Source: Priapulus caudatus
Lineage: Eukaryota; Priapulida; Priapulimorpha; Priapulimorphida; Priapulidae
Assembly (NCBI RefSeq): GCF_000485595.1
Contig: NW_014577066.1
Location: 1,056,132 to 1,101,243 of the forward strand
DNA length: 45,112 nucleotides
Reading direction: 5' to 3'
In this document: positions 43,987-45,112 of the stretch, in pieces
Numbering within the stretch: the first letter of the stretch is position 1
Layout: the number at the start of each line of letters is the position of its first letter
Made by a program: the position numbers and the translations under genes
The notes under the pieces: model-generated
The model's database searches: none
What the model was told of the DNA's origin: nothing
Seen by the model: the letters and a program-made list of their open reading frames with translations, nothing else

Positions 43987-44070
43987 CTTGTAATTCCCAG
44001 GTAAGCTGGACGTCACCTTCAGCGCAGGATCCAATATGGCTGCTGCTCAGATAGGACGGTCCCTGGAGAA
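43987..44070 (-). CDS. Type I cytokine receptor, short FNIII exon
   Basis: An 84-base exon between CTCTCAACAG and GTACGC, phase 1 at both ends. It reads LQGPSYLSSSHIGSCAEGDV and QLTWELQ, the A-B-strand start of an FNIII module (QLTWEL), which continues into the exon at 43354. Confidence 0.75.
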
Positions 44071-44276
44071 CTGTTGAGAGGAATAGCACAATCACATCAT
44101 TAGCACAGCGAAGGCTAGTACTTCCCGGGTGTATTGATATTCATGTCACAGCACAACCGGGATGCAGGGCTAAAGCTAATGCGCAAATGTTGACGATTAA
44201 AAATCTACGAGGAAATCGGCTATGAAGAAGGGATTGACCATGAATGAACTACGAATAAGCGCGCGCGCGCGCGTCG

Positions 44277-44324
<48 letters not shown>

Positions 44325-44510
44325 TGTGTTGTGTGTTGTGTGTGTTGGTGTTATGTGTGGTATGTTTTGTCAGTGTATCATTTTCTAATCTCAAACATGA
44401 CGTATACCTCATCTCATTTTTCATATTCTGCCCACTCATTTACCTCATAACTTTTCCTCTAACGAGTTTAACATTTTGCCACACAGACAGCAACCAGACG
44501 GGACACTCAC
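44071..44510 (-). other. Intron of the cytokine receptor gene
   Basis: Contains a CG block followed by (GT)n (about 44260-44360). No exon recognised. Confidence 0.65.
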
Positions 44511-44746
44511 GTTGCTGGCTTGACGGAACCGTGGCCCTAGAAGAAACGCGCGACTCTCCAGCGTCGTTTGACAACCCAAATGTCGAGCTGCATTTTGTTC
44601 GTCTGCCTCAGTGTCACTTCGAGACTCGTCGTATTCACAATGATGTCGTCGTCGGCGCTGCCAGGCTTTTCGATCACGTGACCACTGATGAGCTTCTTCA
44701 GCTTGTAGCCGGTGAATTTGCCGCGAACATCACCTTGCTGAGGCGA
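44511..44746 (-). CDS. Type I cytokine receptor, upstream FNIII exon with one frameshift
   Basis: Bounded by CGTTCACAG and GTGAGT. It reads SPQQGDVRGKFTGYKLKKLI, IIVNTTSLEVTL and MQLDIW, then, in a different frame, SNDAGESRVSSRATVPSS. Both halves are typical FNIII strands (GKFTGYKL, the N-x-AGES turn). Removing one base of the CCC run at about 44575-44577 would keep one frame and give the phase 1 end that the next exon needs. So a one-base excess is likely, either an assembly error or a null variant. The signal peptide and first domains lie beyond the window. Confidence 0.7.
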
Positions 44747-44837
44747 CTGTGAACGGAGGCGTTATACATTAGGGGCAAATGCTTAAACACCGCTGATCCA
44801 TTCTGGGAGACGTCCGACACGTACACGTACGCATGCG

Positions 44838-44839
<2 letters not shown>

Positions 44840-44891
<52 letters not shown>

Positions 44892-45081
44892 GCACGCACG
44901 CACGCACGCACGCACGCCACGCACGCACGCACGCACGTACGCACGACGCCACCCCACAGACCACGCTAAGACCACACACTATACACACACGCACCACGCA
45001 CAGCACACACACACACACACACACAAACACACCACACCGACACACACACACACACACACACACCCACACACACACACACGT
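44840..45081. repeat. (CA)n / (CACG)n microsatellite
   Basis: A run of CA, then GCACGCAC units, then CA again to near the window end. It lies in the intron upstream of the FNIII exon. Non-coding. Confidence 0.93.
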
Positions 45082-45112
45082 GACATTTGAGCGATTATAA
45101 AAGCAGACATCA

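Overview
This is nuclear DNA from an animal, most likely a marine bilaterian invertebrate. It has spliced genes with GT-AG introns, very abundant microsatellites, interspersed repeats typical of invertebrate genomes, and telomere-like TTAGGG arrays, the motif used by most animals but not by most arthropods or nematodes. The species cannot be named from the sequence. No CRISPR array, operon or convincing RNA gene was seen.

Layout. From 1 to 4772 are the last two coding exons (+ strand) of a GnRH/corazonin/AKH-type neuropeptide GPCR; TM1-TM4 lie before the window. From 4773 to about 17250 the DNA is gene-poor and full of repeats: a tandem 3' repeat, a 324-bp TIR element with a CCCTAA array (6289-6612), a 172-bp tandem duplication, one possible small secreted-protein ORF (9546-9953, minus), two copies of a CT/TA repeat, a GGACGGACGG repeat, and a foldback element with a perfect 20-bp hairpin.

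From about 17254 to 37866 the assembly holds the same ~9-10 kb sequence twice (17254-27302 and 28588-37866), separated by a 25-N gap and a third partial copy. The copies differ mainly by scattered one-base insertions and deletions, more in the first copy, which looks like uncorrected long-read consensus rather than biology. Each copy has a TIR element with TTAGGG/CTAGGG repeats, a defective BEL/Pao LTR retrotransposon nested in its right terminus, and two well-supported exons (plus one tentative) of a perilipin-like gene on the minus strand. The third copy of the TIR element (27399-28478) lacks the retrotransposon and so shows the empty site.

From 38413 to 39318 a third kind of TIR element carries four TTAGGG units and a 5'-truncated LINE. 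From 40628 to the right end are six exons on the minus strand of a type I cytokine receptor (Domeless/gp130-like): FNIII exons, a transmembrane exon, a box-1 exon and a long cytoplasmic tail with a YxxQ motif and two DSGxxS motifs.

The most unusual pattern is that three separate kinds of TIR element in one 45-kb window carry internal telomere-type arrays. Two of them share subterminal sequence and have 9-10 bp target duplications, as expected of Mutator-like elements. The large duplication should be treated as a probable assembly artefact until checked.
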